Origin: Pseudomonas sp. 31-12
Lineage (GTDB): Bacteria > Pseudomonadota > Gammaproteobacteria > Pseudomonadales > Pseudomonadaceae
Direction: 5' to 3'
DNA: 64,000 nucleotides
NCBI RefSeq assembly: GCF_003151075.1
Contig: NZ_CP029482.1
Location: 5,518,001-5,582,000, forward strand
Shown here: piece by piece, positions 10,129 to 19,777 of the stretch
Numbering within the stretch: position 1 is the stretch's first letter
How the letters are laid out: each line of letters begins with the position of its first letter
The notes under the pieces: model-generated
Database searches by the model: none
What the model saw: the letters and a program-made list of their open reading frames with translations, nothing else
Told to the model about the DNA's origin: nothing
Translations under genes and position numbers: made by a program

Positions 10129-10218
10129 TGTGGGAGCTAGCCTGCTAGCGATTGCGGTGGTTCAGCCAACATATTTGTTGAATGTGAATCCGCTATCGCT
10201 AGCAGGCTAGCTCCCACA
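10129..10218. repeat. REPIN-like inverted repeat, family A variant
   Basis: Arms TGTGGGAGCTAGCCTGCTAG and its inverse are separated by about 45 bases. The outer end matches family A, while the inner arm is a GCTAGC-type variant. Confidence 0.85.
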
Positions 10219-10238
10219 GTTGATTGAGTTTCAGGCCA

Positions 10239-11333
10239 TCAGTCGTCGCTGATGGTGATGTTCGGCATGGCAGGCGATGCCGCTTCCTGCAACACAATCC
10301 GCGCGCCGACGTGGCGGGCGAGTTCCTGGTACACCAGCGCAATCGGGCTGTCCGGCTCGGCGATCACCGTTGGCTTGCCGCCATCGGCCTGTTCGCGGAT
10401 AGCCATTGCCAGCGGCAACGACGCCAGCAGTTCGACGCCATATTGATTGGCCAGCTTCACCCCGCCACCTTCACCGAACAGATGCTCGGCATGCCCGCAG
10501 TTTGAGCAGATGTGCACGGCCATGTTTTCCACCACGCCCAGTACCGGAATGTTGACCTTGCGGAACATCTCCACGCCTTTGCGCGCGTCCAGCAGCGCCA
10601 GGTCTTGCGGGGTGGTGACGATGACGGCACCGGCGACCGGGACTTTCTGCGCCAGGGTCAGCTGGATGTCACCGGTGCCTGGCGGCATGTCGATGACCAG
10701 GTAATCCAGATCGCCCCAGGCGGTTTGCGTGACCAGTTGCAGCAGCGCGCCGGAGACCATCGGCCCGCGCCAGACCATCGGGGTGTTGTCGTCGGTCAGG
10801 AAGGCCATGGACATCACTTCCACGCCATGGGATTCGATCGGCACGAACCATTTCTGATCCTTGACCTTCGGTCGGGTGCCTTCCGGGATGCCGAACATGA
10901 TGCCCTGGCTCGGACCGTAGATGTCCGCGTCGAGAATCCCGACCTTGGCGCCTTCACGGGCCAGTGCCAGTGCGAGGTTGGCGGCGGTGGTGGATTTGCC
11001 CACGCCGCCCTTGCCGGACGCCACGGCCACCACGTTCTTGACGTTGGCCAGGCCCGGAATCTGCGCCTGGGCCTTGTGTGCGGCGATCACGCTGGTGATG
11101 TCAACGCGAGCGTTCGTCACGCCGTCGAGACCTTCGATCGCCATTTGCAGCATCTGCGACCAGCCACTTTTGAACAGGCCGGCGGCGTAACCCAGCTCCA
11201 GCTGAACGCTGACGCGATCGCCCTGGATGTCGACGCCGCGCACGCACCCGGCGCTGACAGGATCCTGGTTCAGGTAAGGGTCGGTGTATTGGCGAAGGAC
11301 GGCTTCCACCGCTGCGCGATTGACGACGCTCAT
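10239..11333 (-). CDS. apbC: Iron-sulfur cluster carrier ATPase ApbC/Mrp
   Basis: A 364-residue P-loop ATPase that carries and delivers Fe-S clusters in the cytoplasm. An N-terminal DUF59/MIP18-like domain (about 1-80) precedes the Walker A motif GKGGVGKST and the Mrp signature. A C-terminal CSNCG pair is the likely cluster site. Translation starts at ATG 11333, which has GGAG upstream; the open frame extends further but without signals. Lying divergent from metG is the usual Pseudomonas order. Confidence 0.95.
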   Translation of the reverse strand: MSVVNRAAVEAVLRQYTDPYLNQDPVSAGCVRGVDIQGDRVSVQLELGYAAGLFKSGWSQMLQMAIEGLDGVTNARVDITSVIAAHKAQAQIPGLANVKNVVAVASGKGGVGKSTTAANLALALAREGAKVGILDADIYGPSQGIMFGIPEGTRPKVKDQKWFVPIESHGVEVMSMAFLTDDNTPMVWRGPMVSGALLQLVTQTAWGDLDYLVIDMPPGTGDIQLTLAQKVPVAGAVIVTTPQDLALLDARKGVEMFRKVNIPVLGVVENMAVHICSNCGHAEHLFGEGGGVKLANQYGVELLASLPLAMAIREQADGGKPTVIAEPDSPIALVYQELARHVGARIVLQEAASPAMPNITISDD

Positions 11334-11704
11334 GGGCAACTCCGATAGCAAGACTGGAAAATCAGGCGGGTATCCTAACCGTTCTAGATCATGGACGGCA
11401 TGCCCGCTGATGATTTGTGGCAAACACAATCCTGTGGCGAGGGAGCTTGCCTGTGGCGAGGGGATTTATCCCCGTTCGGCTGCGCAGCAGTCGTAAATCC
11501 ATAGCACTCGGTATACCGGATGTTCCGTGATGGCAAATTTAAGGGGCGGCTTCGCCACCCAACGGGGATAAATCCCCTCGCCACAGATAAATCTCCTTTC
11601 CACAACACTGTTGTGCGAACAAGCCCTCGGGCCCCTCGGGGGTGAAAAATATGCGCCGGCGCTTTATAGTGGCCGACCTCCGTTTCATCAAGTAGCCGAG
11701 CCCC
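11334..11704. other. apbC-metG intergenic gap
   Basis: This 371-base divergent gap is mostly filled by a family-B inverted repeat (11451-11586), with an extra copy of one arm end (CTGTGGCGAGGGAGCTTGC) directly before it at 11432. The remaining bases should hold the two promoters. No coding sequence is seen. Confidence 0.7.
11451..11586. repeat. Inverted-repeat element, family B
   Basis: 26-base arms (CTGTGGCGAGGGGATTTATC with its inverse) flank about 84 bases. It is the same family as the elements at 37206, 52673, 56457 and 58431. Confidence 0.85.
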
Positions 11705-13756
11705 ATGTCCGAGCCACGCAAGATCCTCGTCACCAGCGCCCTGCCCTATGCCAATGGTTCGATCCATCTTGGCCACATGTTGGAATACATCCAGACCGAT
11801 ATGTGGGTGCGCTTCCAGAAGCACCGCGGCAACCAATGCATTTATGTCTGCGCCGACGACGCTCACGGTTCGGCCATCATGCTGCGCGCGGAAAAGGAAG
11901 GCATCACCCCGGAACAACTGATCGCCAACGTCCAGGCTGAACACAGCGCCGACTTTGCCGAGTTCCTGGTGGACTTCGACAACTTTCACTCCACTCACGC
12001 CGAAGAAAACCGTGAGCTGTCGAGCCAGATCTACCTGAAGTTGCGCGACGCCGGGCACATCGCCCAGCGCTCGATCACCCAGTATTTCGACCCGGAAAAG
12101 AAAATGTTCCTGGCCGACCGCTTCATCAAGGGCACCTGCCCGAAGTGCGGCACTGAAGACCAGTACGGCGACAACTGCGAAAAATGCGGTGCGACCTACG
12201 CACCGACCGACCTGAAGGATCCGAAGTCGGCAATCTCTGGCGCCACCCCGGTGCTCAAGGATTCCCAGCACTTCTTCTTCAAACTGCCGGACTTCCAGGA
12301 AATGCTGCAGGCCTGGACCCGCAGCGGCACCCTGCAAGAAGCAGTCGCCAACAAGATCGCCGAATGGCTGGATGCCGGCCTGCAACAGTGGGACATCTCC
12401 CGCGATGCGCCGTACTTCGGTTTCGAAATCCCTGACGAGCCAGGCAAGTACTTCTACGTCTGGCTGGACGCGCCGATCGGCTACATGGCCAGCTTCAAGA
12501 ACCTCTGCGATCGCCGTCCGGAACTGGATTTCGACGCGTTCTGGGGCAAGGACTCCACCGCCGAGCTGTACCATTTCATCGGCAAGGACATCGTCAACTT
12601 CCACGCCCTGTTCTGGCCAGCGATGCTCGAAGGCGCCGGTTTCCGCAAGCCGACCGGCATCAACGTGCACGGTTACCTGACCGTCAACGGTCAGAAAATG
12701 TCCAAATCCCGCGGCACCTTCATCAAGGCCCGGACCTATCTCGACCACCTGTCGCCGGAATACCTGCGCTACTACTACGCGGCCAAGCTGAGCCGTGGCG
12801 TCGATGACCTGGACCTGAACCTTGAAGACTTCGTGCAGAAGGTCAACTCCGACCTGGTCGGCAAAGTCGTCAACATCGCCAGCCGTTGCGCCGGTTTCAT
12901 CCACAAAGGCAACGCCGGTGTGCTGGTGGCCGGCAACGCCGCGCCGGAACTGACCGAAGCGTTCCTGGCCGCAGCCCCGAGTATCGCCGAAGCCTACGAG
13001 GCACGCGACTTCGCCCGTGCCATGCGCGAGATCATGGGCCTGGCCGACCGCGCCAACGCCTGGATCGCCGACAAGGCGCCGTGGTCGCTGAACAAACAGG
13101 AAGGCAAGCAGGATGAAGTCCAGGCCATCTGCGCCCTGGGCGTCAACCTGTTCCGCCAGTTGGTGATTTTCCTCAAACCGGTACTGCCGTTGCTGGCCGC
13201 CGATGCCGAGGCATTCCTCAACGTCGCGCCGCTGACCTGGAACGACCACGCGACCTTGCTCAGCAATCATCAGCTGAACGAGTTCAAGCCGTTGATGACC
13301 CGTATCGACCCGGTAAAAGTGCAAGCCATGAGCGACGCCTCGAAAGAAGACCTGACCGCCAGCGCAACCGACACCGGTGATGCTGCGCCGGCCGGTAACG
13401 GTGAACTGGCCAAGGATCCGCTGTCGCCGGAAATCGACTTCGACGCCTTCGCCGCTATCGACCTGCGCGTGGCCCTGATCCTCAAGGCCGAACACGTAGA
13501 AGGTGCCGACAAACTGCTGCGCCTGACCCTCGACATCGGTGACGAGCAACGCAACGTGTTCTCCGGGATCAAAAGCGCTTATCCGGATCCGTCCAAGCTC
13601 AATGGTCGTCTGACCATGATGATCGCCAACCTCAAACCACGGAAAATGAAGTTCGGCATCTCCGAAGGCATGGTGATGGCGGCCGGCCCTGGCGGTGAAG
13701 AAATCTACCTGCTCAGCCCCGACAGCGGCGCCAAGCCGGGTCAGCGCATCAAGTAA
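11705..13756 (+). CDS. metG: Methionyl-tRNA synthetase
   Basis: A 683-residue class I aminoacyl-tRNA synthetase that charges tRNA-Met. The HIGH motif is H21-L-G-H24 and the KMSKS loop is K331-MSKS. A Zn-binding knuckle [18 protein letters not shown] lies between them. A linker of about 30 residues rich in Ala, Ser and Asp joins the C-terminal tRNA-binding/dimerisation domain (about 580-683). The length is normal for the two-domain type found in Pseudomonas. Confidence 0.99.
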   Translation: MSEPRKILVTSALPYANGSIHLGHMLEYIQTDMWVRFQKHRGNQCIYVCADDAHGSAIMLRAEKEGITPEQLIANVQAEHSADFAEFLVDFDNFHSTHAEENRELSSQIYLKLRDAGHIAQRSITQYFDPEKKMFLADRFIKGTCPKCGTEDQYGDNCEKCGATYAPTDLKDPKSAISGATPVLKDSQHFFFKLPDFQEMLQAWTRSGTLQEAVANKIAEWLDAGLQQWDISRDAPYFGFEIPDEPGKYFYVWLDAPIGYMASFKNLCDRRPELDFDAFWGKDSTAELYHFIGKDIVNFHALFWPAMLEGAGFRKPTGINVHGYLTVNGQKMSKSRGTFIKARTYLDHLSPEYLRYYYAAKLSRGVDDLDLNLEDFVQKVNSDLVGKVVNIASRCAGFIHKGNAGVLVAGNAAPELTEAFLAAAPSIAEAYEARDFARAMREIMGLADRANAWIADKAPWSLNKQEGKQDEVQAICALGVNLFRQLVIFLKPVLPLLAADAEAFLNVAPLTWNDHATLLSNHQLNEFKPLMTRIDPVKVQAMSDASKEDLTASATDTGDAAPAGNGELAKDPLSPEIDFDAFAAIDLRVALILKAEHVEGADKLLRLTLDIGDEQRNVFSGIKSAYPDPSKLNGRLTMMIANLKPRKMKFGISEGMVMAAGPGGEEIYLLSPDSGAKPGQRIK

Positions 13757-13773
13757 GGTTCTGCGGTAAATCG

Positions 13774-13806
13774 ATCCCACAGTCGTGCCTGTCGCGACTG
13801 TGGGAT
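13774..13806 (+). terminator. Hairpin after metG, likely terminator
   Basis: ATCCCACAGTCG pairs with CGACTGTGGGAT around a short loop, 18 bases after the metG stop, followed by TTTTC. The T-run is short. Confidence 0.65.
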
Positions 13807-13899
13807 TTTCATATCTGGCCCCACCCTCCGTCCTTGCCGGATAATGCCTAAGCTTTTTAGACCGCTCTGTTAAAAAGCCCTATTTCAACCGGCACGATC

Positions 13900-14469
13900 A
13901 TGACCGAGATTCTGCTTACGCTTATCAGCACTGCCCTGATCAACAACCTCGTGTTGCACTGGCCGCTGGGCGTCGATCCGCTGATCGGCAGCGAGCGCGA
14001 TCAGGTTCATGCGCTGGGCATTGCGACGACATGCCTGATGCTGGTTGTCGGCCTATTGAGCTACTCGGCCTATCACTGGCTGCTGGTGCCGCTGGAACTG
14101 ACGTCGCTGCGCCTTTTCGTGTTCATGCCGTTGAGCGTTTTGCTGATCGGCCCACTGTTGAAGCTGCTTTCCCGTTTACTGCCCAGGCTTGCGTTCGATG
14201 GCCTCTGGCCGTTGCTGCTGGGCAACGCGGGTGTGCTGGGGCTGACCTTGCTCAACGCCCAGAACGACAAAGGATTCTTGCACGCCACTGCCCTGTGCCT
14301 CGGTGCCGGGCTGGGGTTCTGGCTGGTGCTGAGCCTGTTCAGCGACTTGCGCCAGCGCACAATCGATAATGATATTCCCCTGCCCTTTCGTGGCCTGCCG
14401 ATCGAGTTGATCGGCGCCGGACTGATCGCAGTGGCTTTTCTCGGATTCAGCGGACTGATCAAAACATGA
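13900..14469 (+). CDS. rnfA: RnfA-like membrane subunit lacking the cluster cysteines
   Basis: A 189-residue, six-helix membrane protein homologous over its length to RnfA/RsxA (start [16 protein letters not shown], end [27 protein letters not shown] split across the last helix). In RnfA/NqrE one cysteine in GLCP and one in TNC ligate the intramembrane iron-sulfur centre. Here they are D26 (GVDP) and A110 (GNAG). The scaffold is kept, but the electron-carrying site is gone. It is the first gene of a tightly overlapped rnfABDGE-nth run, with the next start 4 bases before its stop. It is probably expressed and folded but altered in function. Confidence 0.85.
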   Translation: MTEILLTLISTALINNLVLHWPLGVDPLIGSERDQVHALGIATTCLMLVVGLLSYSAYHWLLVPLELTSLRLFVFMPLSVLLIGPLLKLLSRLLPRLAFDGLWPLLLGNAGVLGLTLLNAQNDKGFLHATALCLGAGLGFWLVLSLFSDLRQRTIDNDIPLPFRGLPIELIGAGLIAVAFLGFSGLIKT

Positions 14470-15476
14470 GTCTGATTCAACGCATCGACGCCCTCTTGCC
14501 GCAGACCCAATGCGGCAAGTGCGGCCACCCCGGATGCAAGCCGTACGCCGAAGGCATTGCCAGCGGCGAGCCGATCAACAAGTGCCCGCCGGGCGGCAGC
14601 GAAACCATCGCGGCGCTGGCTGACTTGCTGAAAGTGCCGGTGCTGGAACTGGACGTCAGTCGCGGTCCGGCCCCGGCGCAGATCGCCTACATTCGTGAAG
14701 CGGAGTGTATTGGCTGCACCAAGTGCATTCAGGCTTGCCCGGTGGATGCAATCGTCGGCGCGGCAAAATTGATGCACACGGTGATCGTCGACGAATGCAC
14801 CGGTTGCGACCTGTGTGTCGCGCCCTGCCCGGTGGACTGCATCGAGATGCGACCACTGCCCTTGGCCACGGTGCTGCCGATTGTCGGTGGCCTCGCGTTC
14901 AGCCTCGAGGAACAACAGGCGCGCACCGCCAAACGCAATCATGCGCGGCGTCGCTTTGAACAGCGCAACGCCCGCTTGTGTCGTGAAGAAGAACAGAAAC
15001 TCGCCGAACGTCAGGCCCGTGCCCAACGCACCGTGCCGCACAACGAAGTGATGACACTCGACCCGGTTCAGGCTGCGCTTGAGCGGGTGCGTGCGCAGAA
15101 AGCGGCCAACGCCGATGCGGCGCTGAAAAAAGCCAAGATCGATGTGGCGATGAGTCGTGCGCAACTGAACAAGTCGCTCAAGGCCTTCGGGCATCCGCCG
15201 ACCTTCGAGCAGCAGTCGCAGCTGATCGTGCTGCAACAGCAATTCGAAGCGGCGGAGCAAGCCTTGGCGAAGCTGGAAAGCAGCGCGCCGCCCACCCCGG
15301 CGCAGGCCGCGCCAGCGAAGGATGCCGAACTGAAACGGGCGAAGATCCAGCTGGCCATGCGTCGCGCCGAACTTAACAAAGCGCGAACCAACGAAGCAGC
15401 GGCTGAACAGATCGCAGCGCTGGAACTCGCGGTGAAGGACGCCGAGCACCAGGTGGATACCCATGCCGCCCCTTGA
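14466..15476 (+). CDS. rnfB: RnfB-like iron-sulfur protein, long C-terminal tail
   Basis: A 336-residue protein. An N-terminal Fe-S domain (C16-x2-C19-x4-C24-x15-C40) is followed by two 4Fe-4S ferredoxin motifs (C81/84/87/91 and C111/114/117/121). E. coli RsxB has an N-terminal membrane anchor before the first cluster; this one begins directly at the cluster, so it has no anchor. Residues about 150-336 form an Ala/Gln/Lys-rich helical tail with an internal repeat ([RK]AKI..AM.RA.LNK near 222-236 and 291-305). The tail recalls the C-terminal tail of RnfC, which is absent here. The gene overlaps both rnfA and rnfD. Confidence 0.87.
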   Translation: MSLIQRIDALLPQTQCGKCGHPGCKPYAEGIASGEPINKCPPGGSETIAALADLLKVPVLELDVSRGPAPAQIAYIREAECIGCTKCIQACPVDAIVGAAKLMHTVIVDECTGCDLCVAPCPVDCIEMRPLPLATVLPIVGGLAFSLEEQQARTAKRNHARRRFEQRNARLCREEEQKLAERQARAQRTVPHNEVMTLDPVQAALERVRAQKAANADAALKKAKIDVAMSRAQLNKSLKAFGHPPTFEQQSQLIVLQQQFEAAEQALAKLESSAPPTPAQAAPAKDAELKRAKIQLAMRRAELNKARTNEAAAEQIAALELAVKDAEHQVDTHAAP

Positions 15477-16446
15477 ACCGGTGGACGAACGCCTTCAGCA
15501 GGCCATGAAACTGGTATTGCTGGCCACTGTGCCGGGGATGCTGGTGTTTTTCTGGTTGTATGGCTGGGGCGTTTTGATCAACCTGATTCTGACGGCCGTT
15601 ACCGCATTGGCCGTTGAGGCAGCGGTGTTGCAACTGCGCAGGCAACTCATCAAACCAACCCTGAGCGATGGCAGCGCCCTGGTCAGCGCAACGTTGCTGG
15701 CACTGGCCTTGCCGCCTTATTGCCCATGGTGGTTGACGGTCAGTGCGGCGGCGCTCGCGCTGCTCGGCAAACACCTCTACGGCGGAGTCGGCAAGAATCC
15801 GTTCAATCCGGCAATGCTCGGTTTTGCCTTCGTGCTGGTGGCCTTTCCCCAACAGATGACCCTCTGGCCGTCATCCCACGGCATGAATTTGCTCGAAGGT
15901 TTGCAGCAGGTCTTCGGCTTCGGACAGGCACCAGATGCCTGGGTGCAGGCCACGGCGCTGGACAGCCTGCGAATCAACAAAAGCCTGACCATGGATGAAC
16001 TCTTCGCGGGCAACCTTGCGTTCGGCCATTTCGGTGGACGCGGCGTGGAATGGGTCAACCTGGCTTTTCTCGCTGGTGGCGCATTCCTGCTACAACGGCG
16101 GGTGTTCACTTGGCACGCCCCGGTCGGCATGCTCGCCAGCCTGTTCGTTATCAGCCTGCTGTGCTGGAACGGCTCGGGCTCCGACTCCCATGGCTCGCCA
16201 CTGTTTCATCTGCTCACCGGCGCGACCATGCTGGGTGCATTCTTTATTGCCACCGAACCGGTGTCCGGCGCGAAAAGTCCCGGTGCCCGACTGCTGTTCG
16301 GTGCTGGCGTGGGATTACTCACCTACCTGATTCGAACCTGGGGGGGTTATCCGGACGGCGTGGCGTTCGCCGTGCTGCTGATGAACCTGTGCGTCCCTGC
16401 GCTGGAGCGGTTTGTCGCGGCCAGGCATGAGCAGGTGGCCCCATGA
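15463..16446 (+). CDS. rnfD: RnfD-like flavin-carrying membrane subunit
   Basis: A 327-residue multi-helix protein of the NqrB/RnfD family. Conserved blocks are [17 protein letters not shown] (about 107-123) and [19 protein letters not shown] (about 251-269). The covalent FMN threonine of the family (D-x2-[ST]-G-A-T) would be T164, in D-A-W-V-Q-A-T. The threonine and aspartate remain but the SG is changed. It starts 14 bases inside the end of rnfB, exactly where rnfC would be expected, with no remnant of rnfC between. Confidence 0.88.
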   Translation: MPPLEPVDERLQQAMKLVLLATVPGMLVFFWLYGWGVLINLILTAVTALAVEAAVLQLRRQLIKPTLSDGSALVSATLLALALPPYCPWWLTVSAAALALLGKHLYGGVGKNPFNPAMLGFAFVLVAFPQQMTLWPSSHGMNLLEGLQQVFGFGQAPDAWVQATALDSLRINKSLTMDELFAGNLAFGHFGGRGVEWVNLAFLAGGAFLLQRRVFTWHAPVGMLASLFVISLLCWNGSGSDSHGSPLFHLLTGATMLGAFFIATEPVSGAKSPGARLLFGAGVGLLTYLIRTWGGYPDGVAFAVLLMNLCVPALERFVAARHEQVAP

Positions 16447-17054
16447 ACCGAGCGACGAGCGTTGGGATTCTGGTGCTGCTGAGCGGACTGGGGATTGGCG
16501 CGACGTACTTCGTGCAACACGCCAGCGAACCGCGCATCAGTGCGCAACAACGCTTGATCGACAGCCGCAACCTGCTGGACTTGCTACCGTTGGGCAGCTA
16601 CGACAATCAACCGCTGGAGCAGCCGCTCGCCCTCAAAAACATCCCGCTGCCCAATAGCACGCTGCTGGGTGGTTATCTGGCGACCCAGGCCGGCCAATCT
16701 CGCGCGGTGTTGCTGCGCAGTCAGTCCCTGGGTTACGAGGGCTCCATCGAACTGCTGATTGCCATCGGCGCAAACGGAAAGTTGTTGGGGGTCAAAACCC
16801 TCAAGCAATCGGAAACCCCTGCGCTGGGTGGCAAGATCGCTGACTGGCCCAATGCCTGGCTTCAGGTGTTTACCGGCAAGTCTCGCACTGAGCCCGGCGA
16901 TATGGGCTGGGCCTTGAAAAAAGATCAGGGCCAATTCGATCAGATAGCGGGCGCGACCATCACTTCAAGAGCGGTGATCAGCGCTGTCCATGACGCGTTG
17001 CGCTACTTTGATGAACACCCGCAACAGTTGATCGGGAGCGAGGTTCATGAATAA
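16443..17054 (+). CDS. rnfG: RnfG-like FMN-binding subunit
   Basis: A 203-residue protein with one N-terminal membrane anchor (about 6-24) and a periplasmic FMN-binding domain. The flavin attachment motif is well kept: D166-Q-I-A-G-A-T172, then ITSRAV. The ETPALGGKI block (124-132) is also conserved. In intact Rnf complexes it passes electrons on the outer side of the membrane. It overlaps rnfD by ATGA and rnfE by 8 bases. Confidence 0.9.
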   Translation: MNRATSVGILVLLSGLGIGATYFVQHASEPRISAQQRLIDSRNLLDLLPLGSYDNQPLEQPLALKNIPLPNSTLLGGYLATQAGQSRAVLLRSQSLGYEGSIELLIAIGANGKLLGVKTLKQSETPALGGKIADWPNAWLQVFTGKSRTEPGDMGWALKKDQGQFDQIAGATITSRAVISAVHDALRYFDEHPQQLIGSEVHE

Positions 17055-17556
17055 GTCATCGACGCTGCGTAACTCACTGATGCTTGCGCCGCTGATCGGC
17101 GCTACGGACGCTTGGCAGACGGCGTTGGGCCTCTGGCTGATGTTCTTCGTGGTGATCAATGCGTATGGCGCCAGCATGGTCGCCTTGCGATCACGGCTGA
17201 TCCCGTCCACCCGATTGCTTGCCAGCCTCCTGCTGGCGGCCGCGTTGACCAGTTGCGCGGAACTTGCCGCACAGGTCTTGTCACTTCAATGGCATCAGCA
17301 CGTGGGGATCTATGCAGGATTGATCGCCGTGCAATGCCTGGTGCTGGAACACAATGGTTTTTTCCAGGAATCCTGGCTCGATCGCCTGCGCTTGTGTGGC
17401 CTGTTTGGCGCGTTGATGGTGGGCCTTGGCTTGCTGCGCGAGCTCATCGGCAACGGCGGCCTGCACCTGGCCACGCTGGTTCCCGGCGGATTTATTCTCT
17501 TGGGACTGCTGATCGCCGCCTGGCAGGCCTGGCACCGGCCGGCTCCCTCACACTGA
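17047..17556 (+). CDS. rnfE: RnfE-like membrane subunit, shortened
   Basis: A 169-residue membrane protein; E. coli RsxE is about 230. The N-terminal NSLMLAPLIGATDA aligns with the NSALVQLLGLCPLLAVT block, but the first cluster cysteine is A14. The second cysteine position is kept as C97 (AVQCLVL). RELIGNGGLH and VPGGFILLGL are conserved. With RnfA, three of the four cysteines that hold the membrane iron-sulfur centre are therefore missing. It is followed by nth after 25 bases. Confidence 0.83.
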   Translation: MNKSSTLRNSLMLAPLIGATDAWQTALGLWLMFFVVINAYGASMVALRSRLIPSTRLLASLLLAAALTSCAELAAQVLSLQWHQHVGIYAGLIAVQCLVLEHNGFFQESWLDRLRLCGLFGALMVGLGLLRELIGNGGLHLATLVPGGFILLGLLIAAWQAWHRPAPSH

Positions 17557-17581
17557 CCGAATTCGAGGAAACGCACTGTCC

Positions 17582-18220
17582 ATGAATGCCGCAAAACGCC
17601 TGGAAATTTTCCGCAGGTTTCACGAAGACAACCCGGAACCGAAGACCGAACTGGCCTATTCCTCGCCGTTCGAATTGCTGATTGCCGTCATTCTTTCCGC
17701 CCAGTCGACGGATGTCGGCGTGAATAAGGCTACCGCCAAACTCTACCCGGTGGCCAATACGCCGGCGGCGATTTATGCCTTGGGCGTTGAAGGGCTGTCG
17801 GAATACATCAAGACCATCGGCCTGTTCAACAGCAAAGCGAAAAACGTGATCGAAACCTGTCGTTTGCTCGTGGAGCGCCATGGCGGCGAGGTTCCGCAAA
17901 CCCGAGAGGAACTGGAAGCGCTGCCCGGCGTCGGCCGCAAGACCGCCAACGTGGTGCTCAACACCGCTTTTCGGCAACTGACCATGGCGGTGGATACCCA
18001 CATTTTTCGGGTCAGCAACCGCACGGGCATCGCTCCGGGCAAGAACGTGGTCGAGGTGGAGATGAAGCTGATGAAGTTTGTCCCCAAGCAATACCTGCTC
18101 GATTCCCACCATTGGCTGATCTTGCATGGGCGCTACGTTTGCCTGGCCCGCAAGCCCCGTTGCGGCAGCTGCCGGATCGAAGACCTGTGCGAATACAAGC
18201 TGAAGACCTCGGACGATTGA
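17582..18220 (+). CDS. nth: Endonuclease III (DNA glycosylase/AP lyase)
   Basis: A 212-residue base-excision repair enzyme that removes oxidised pyrimidines. The helix-hairpin-helix LPGVGRKTANVV carries the catalytic lysine, VDTHIFRVSNR the catalytic aspartate, and CLARKPRCGSCRIEDLC the four cluster cysteines near the C-terminus. GAGGAAA lies upstream of the ATG. An nth gene ending an rnf operon is the classic arrangement in gammaproteobacteria. Confidence 0.98.
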   Translation: MNAAKRLEIFRRFHEDNPEPKTELAYSSPFELLIAVILSAQSTDVGVNKATAKLYPVANTPAAIYALGVEGLSEYIKTIGLFNSKAKNVIETCRLLVERHGGEVPQTREELEALPGVGRKTANVVLNTAFRQLTMAVDTHIFRVSNRTGIAPGKNVVEVEMKLMKFVPKQYLLDSHHWLILHGRYVCLARKPRCGSCRIEDLCEYKLKTSDD

Positions 18221-18327
18221 GGCGCTATTAGATTTATTGATCCATCGATTGAAAAAATCTTTTTTACCCGCCGGGAGTTTGTCGATATAAGGAGCGCCAA
18301 AGGCAGTCTTAGCCTGGAGTTAACCTT

Positions 18328-18507
18328 ATGAGCACTGGCAAAGAGCAATTGGACGTAGAAGACGACTTCACACCCGTTGAGGCCGATGACGCTGAACCGG
18401 TGGTTGAAGTGGCGAAGACCAACCTGAGCAAACGCCGCACCATCGACAATCTGCTGGAGGAGCGCCGACTGCAAAAGCAATTGGCCGATTACGATTTTGA
18501 CCTGTGA
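18328..18507 (+). CDS. Short PA3496-family protein
   Basis: A 59-residue hydrophilic protein, too short for a typical ORF cut-off. It starts MSTGKEQLDVEDDF, has an acidic first half, and then has the conserved basic stretch NLSKRRTIDNLLEERRLQKQ. In P. aeruginosa PA3496 lies directly after nth, and its family is described as a putative envelope integrity protein. Position and sequence both fit. Rho-independent termination follows 6 bases after the stop, supporting a real transcript. The function is not established. Confidence 0.8.
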   Translation: MSTGKEQLDVEDDFTPVEADDAEPVVEVAKTNLSKRRTIDNLLEERRLQKQLADYDFDL

Positions 18508-18512
18508 CACCT

Positions 18513-18539
18513 AAAAGCCTCCCGAAACGGAGGCTTTTT
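18513..18539 (+). terminator. Terminator after the PA3496-family gene
   Basis: AAAAGCCTCC pairs with GGAGGCTTTT around a 6-base loop, followed by T residues. It may also act leftward on the opposite strand. Confidence 0.85.
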
Positions 18540-18571
18540 ACTAAGTGCCAATCCCTCAGTCGCCAGTGCAC

Positions 18572-19198
18572 TCATACCAGCCCATTGCGTTGAGCCAGTT
18601 CAATCAGGTCGACCAAGGACCGAGCATTGAGCTTCAACAACAGGCGAGTCTTGTAGGTGCTGACGGTTTTATTGCTGAGGAACATGCCATCGGCAATCTC
18701 CTTGTTTGTCTTTCCTCTAGCCAACTGTTGCAGCACCATCATTTCGCGCCCGGACAAACGATCCACCATATCGGCTTCACTGGCATTCCCGAGACTGGAG
18801 CGAACGGTATGCAGCGCTTGATTCGGAAAGTAGCTGTAGCCAGAGAGTACGGCTTTTATCGCACTGAGCAATTCAGTGAGGTCCTGTTGTTTGCAGACAT
18901 ATCCGGCGGCACCCGATTGCATGCAACGCATGGAAAAATGTCCGGGTGCCTGAGAGGTCAATATCAACACTTTAAGAGGCATTGCCGTAGAGGTCAGACG
19001 CGCGATGACTTCCAACCCGTCCAGCTTCGGTATTCCAATATCCAGAATGACAATATCCGGCATAAGTTCGCGGGCAAGTTGTAACGCATCCACGCCGTTA
19101 TCTGTTTCTGCAATGACTTCGTAGCCATGACGCTCCATCAGCATACGTACCGCAAGACGAATGACGGGGTGATCATCCACGATCAGCACTTTATTCAT
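18572..19198 (-). CDS. LuxR/NarL-type response regulator
   Basis: A 208-residue two-component regulator. The receiver has the D-D pair at VDDH, the phospho-acceptor aspartate in DIVILDIGIPKLDG, and a switch lysine region replaced by GYVCKQQDL. The C-terminal LuxR helix-turn-helix runs from LSGREMMVLQQLARGKTNKEI to STYKTRLLLKLN. No histidine kinase is adjacent, so it is an orphan here. The ATG at 19198 begins the receiver exactly (MNKVLIVDDH). It resembles BvgA/EvgA-type regulators; the target is unknown. Confidence 0.9.
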   Translation of the reverse strand: MNKVLIVDDHPVIRLAVRMLMERHGYEVIAETDNGVDALQLARELMPDIVILDIGIPKLDGLEVIARLTSTAMPLKVLILTSQAPGHFSMRCMQSGAAGYVCKQQDLTELLSAIKAVLSGYSYFPNQALHTVRSSLGNASEADMVDRLSGREMMVLQQLARGKTNKEIADGMFLSNKTVSTYKTRLLLKLNARSLVDLIELAQRNGLV

Positions 19199-19777
19199 GG
19201 GCAAGTCCAATTTCGCTGTTCGAATTTTTAGAGCCCGCACAATAGCCTAGTCGTTTCATCCGTGGCACGCCGCCCCCCTCGCCCACCCGCAGCGAGAGAC
19301 ATTCCCTACAAACAAGCAGGATATGTCTTACAAAAATCAGACAAATACTGTGTGTCTTAAATTTTATCGCCCAGCCAGCGCTGTGCTTTCAAAACTGTTT
19401 TTGTATCGATTTACATCAAGAAATCAAAGAAACCAGAAGCTGATAGAGAGATCCGGCAAGCGCTGACGATTGAGCTACGCTTAAAAAGTAACCGATATTG
19501 TCAAACCGACACTCATACCGGACAGTTAAACCCTGAATAGACCCATTACAAAAAGCCTTACATCAGGCAACACTTGAGAAACAGCAACACCATAGACTTA
19601 CAAAAACAAAAATACCCGACTCACAAACAATACAGCTACTATGACCCCTACTAACAAATCAACTAAGAGGACACCACCAAAACAGTAGACAGCTTTCTCC
19701 GCCACACCTTTAACTTACCAGCACTCTTAACTTCCACGAACCCATCGAGAAAAGACAATCTTTCATGAGCAAAAAAC
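19199..19777. other. AT-rich intergenic gap
   Basis: 579 bases visibly richer in A and T than the surrounding genes, with several AAAAA/CAAAAA tracts. No convincing coding frame, RNA gene or terminator is seen. It presumably holds the promoters of the divergent response regulator and membrane protein genes. Its composition suggests acquired or strongly regulated DNA. Confidence 0.6.

Noticed and set aside
11384..13780. A 798-codon open frame on the minus strand opposite metG
   Set aside because: It is a codon-bias shadow: the plus strand encodes a complete, motif-rich methionyl-tRNA synthetase, and the antisense frame has no ribosome site or recognisable domain.
13900..17556. rnf genes as pseudogenes in decay
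   Set aside because: All five frames are open, overlap precisely and retain family motifs apart from specific cysteines, which argues for altered function rather than decay.
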